A model generated the notes under the pieces. The model was given only the letters and a program-made list of their open reading frames with translations. It was not told where the DNA came from and ran no database searches. A program made the position numbers and the translations under genes. A stretch of 64,000 bases of DNA from Smallanthus sonchifolius (Eukaryota; Streptophyta; Magnoliopsida; Asterales; Asteraceae), in NCBI GenBank assembly GCA_023525975.1, contig CM042020.1, forward strand, positions 11,486,001 through 11,550,000. Reading direction: 5' to 3'. Positions 63,828 to 64,000 of this stretch are shown in pieces (within the stretch, counting starts at the first letter, position 1; each line of letters starts with the position of its first letter).

Positions 63828-64000
63828 AGTTTGATTGATGTTGCGTATGATTTGGTTAAAATTTAAAAAAAAATCATAGAAAAACTAGCACAATCATAAA
63901 TACTCCATTTTATTCACAATGGGACTTGAATCCTCATCATTTATGAGGGATTACACCTTAAGAAACACCTTGATATCATTAGGCATGATCTAGACATTCG
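63828..64000. other. 3' flank of EDS1-like copy 2
   Basis: The first part matches the 3' flank of copy 1 (tttgattgat...gatttggttaaaat). The rest shows no recognised feature. Confidence 0.5.

Overview
The window is plant nuclear DNA, probably from an Asteraceae species. This is inferred from AT-rich, intron-containing genes, dense nested LTR retrotransposons, CACTA/MULE/hAT/Helitron debris and TGTCACACCCCG-type LTR ends; the species cannot be named from sequence alone. Nothing bacterial or phage-like is present. No intact protein-coding host gene is visible. The two recognisable host loci are a pair of EDS1-like genes, and both are broken.

1-29.6 kb is a nest of retrotransposons. A Ty3/gypsy Tekay-type chromovirus (2010-10797, minus strand, TSD tgagg) sits inside the chromodomain of a second gypsy element A (LTRs 1-1925 partial and 14907-17765). 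A sits inside the gag of a related element B (5' LTR 18564-21154). B sits inside the gag of a Copia element (21155-22872). Then follow an inverted Copia RT-RNase H with a short LTR (22984-24844), a Copia LTR (25066-25916), a decayed Copia gag-PR-INT (25917-28250) carrying a solo LTR, and a second inverted Copia RT-RNase H (28251-29602).

29.6-40.8 kb holds a dispersed repeat family R, Helitron-like tails H, a tandem-repeat LTR (from 31551) split by a 2885-bp solo LTR of the A/B type (32631-35515, TSD acggc), a 2.4-kb non-autonomous MULE (36392-38773), and a G-rich tract upstream of the first EDS1-like gene.

40.85-46.54 kb and 60.47-63.35 kb hold the two EDS1-like genes, each with three exons: an N-terminal alpha/beta-hydrolase part with GHSSG, and a C-terminal EP domain. 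They are directly repeated and share leader and 3' flank, so they arose by segmental duplication. Copy 1 has three disruptions, including an exact 23-bp tandem duplication; copy 2 has two small frameshifts. EDS1 is the lipase-like hub of TIR-NLR immunity in plants, but neither copy can encode a full protein as read here.

46.7-60.4 kb, between the two copies, is made of mobile DNA carrying captured host gene fragments (CID-type RRM protein, plastid ribosomal protein L11, probable U11/U12-65K, B-type CDK). It also holds Helitron 3' ends, a Tat-like LTR with upstream tandem arrays, and CACTA ends.

Two cross-cutting patterns stand out. All A/B-type LTRs carry a tRNA-like module with Pol III A-box and B-box-like motifs on the element sense strand. 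Four unrelated elements carry clusters of short near-perfect palindromes in their LTR or internal non-coding DNA.
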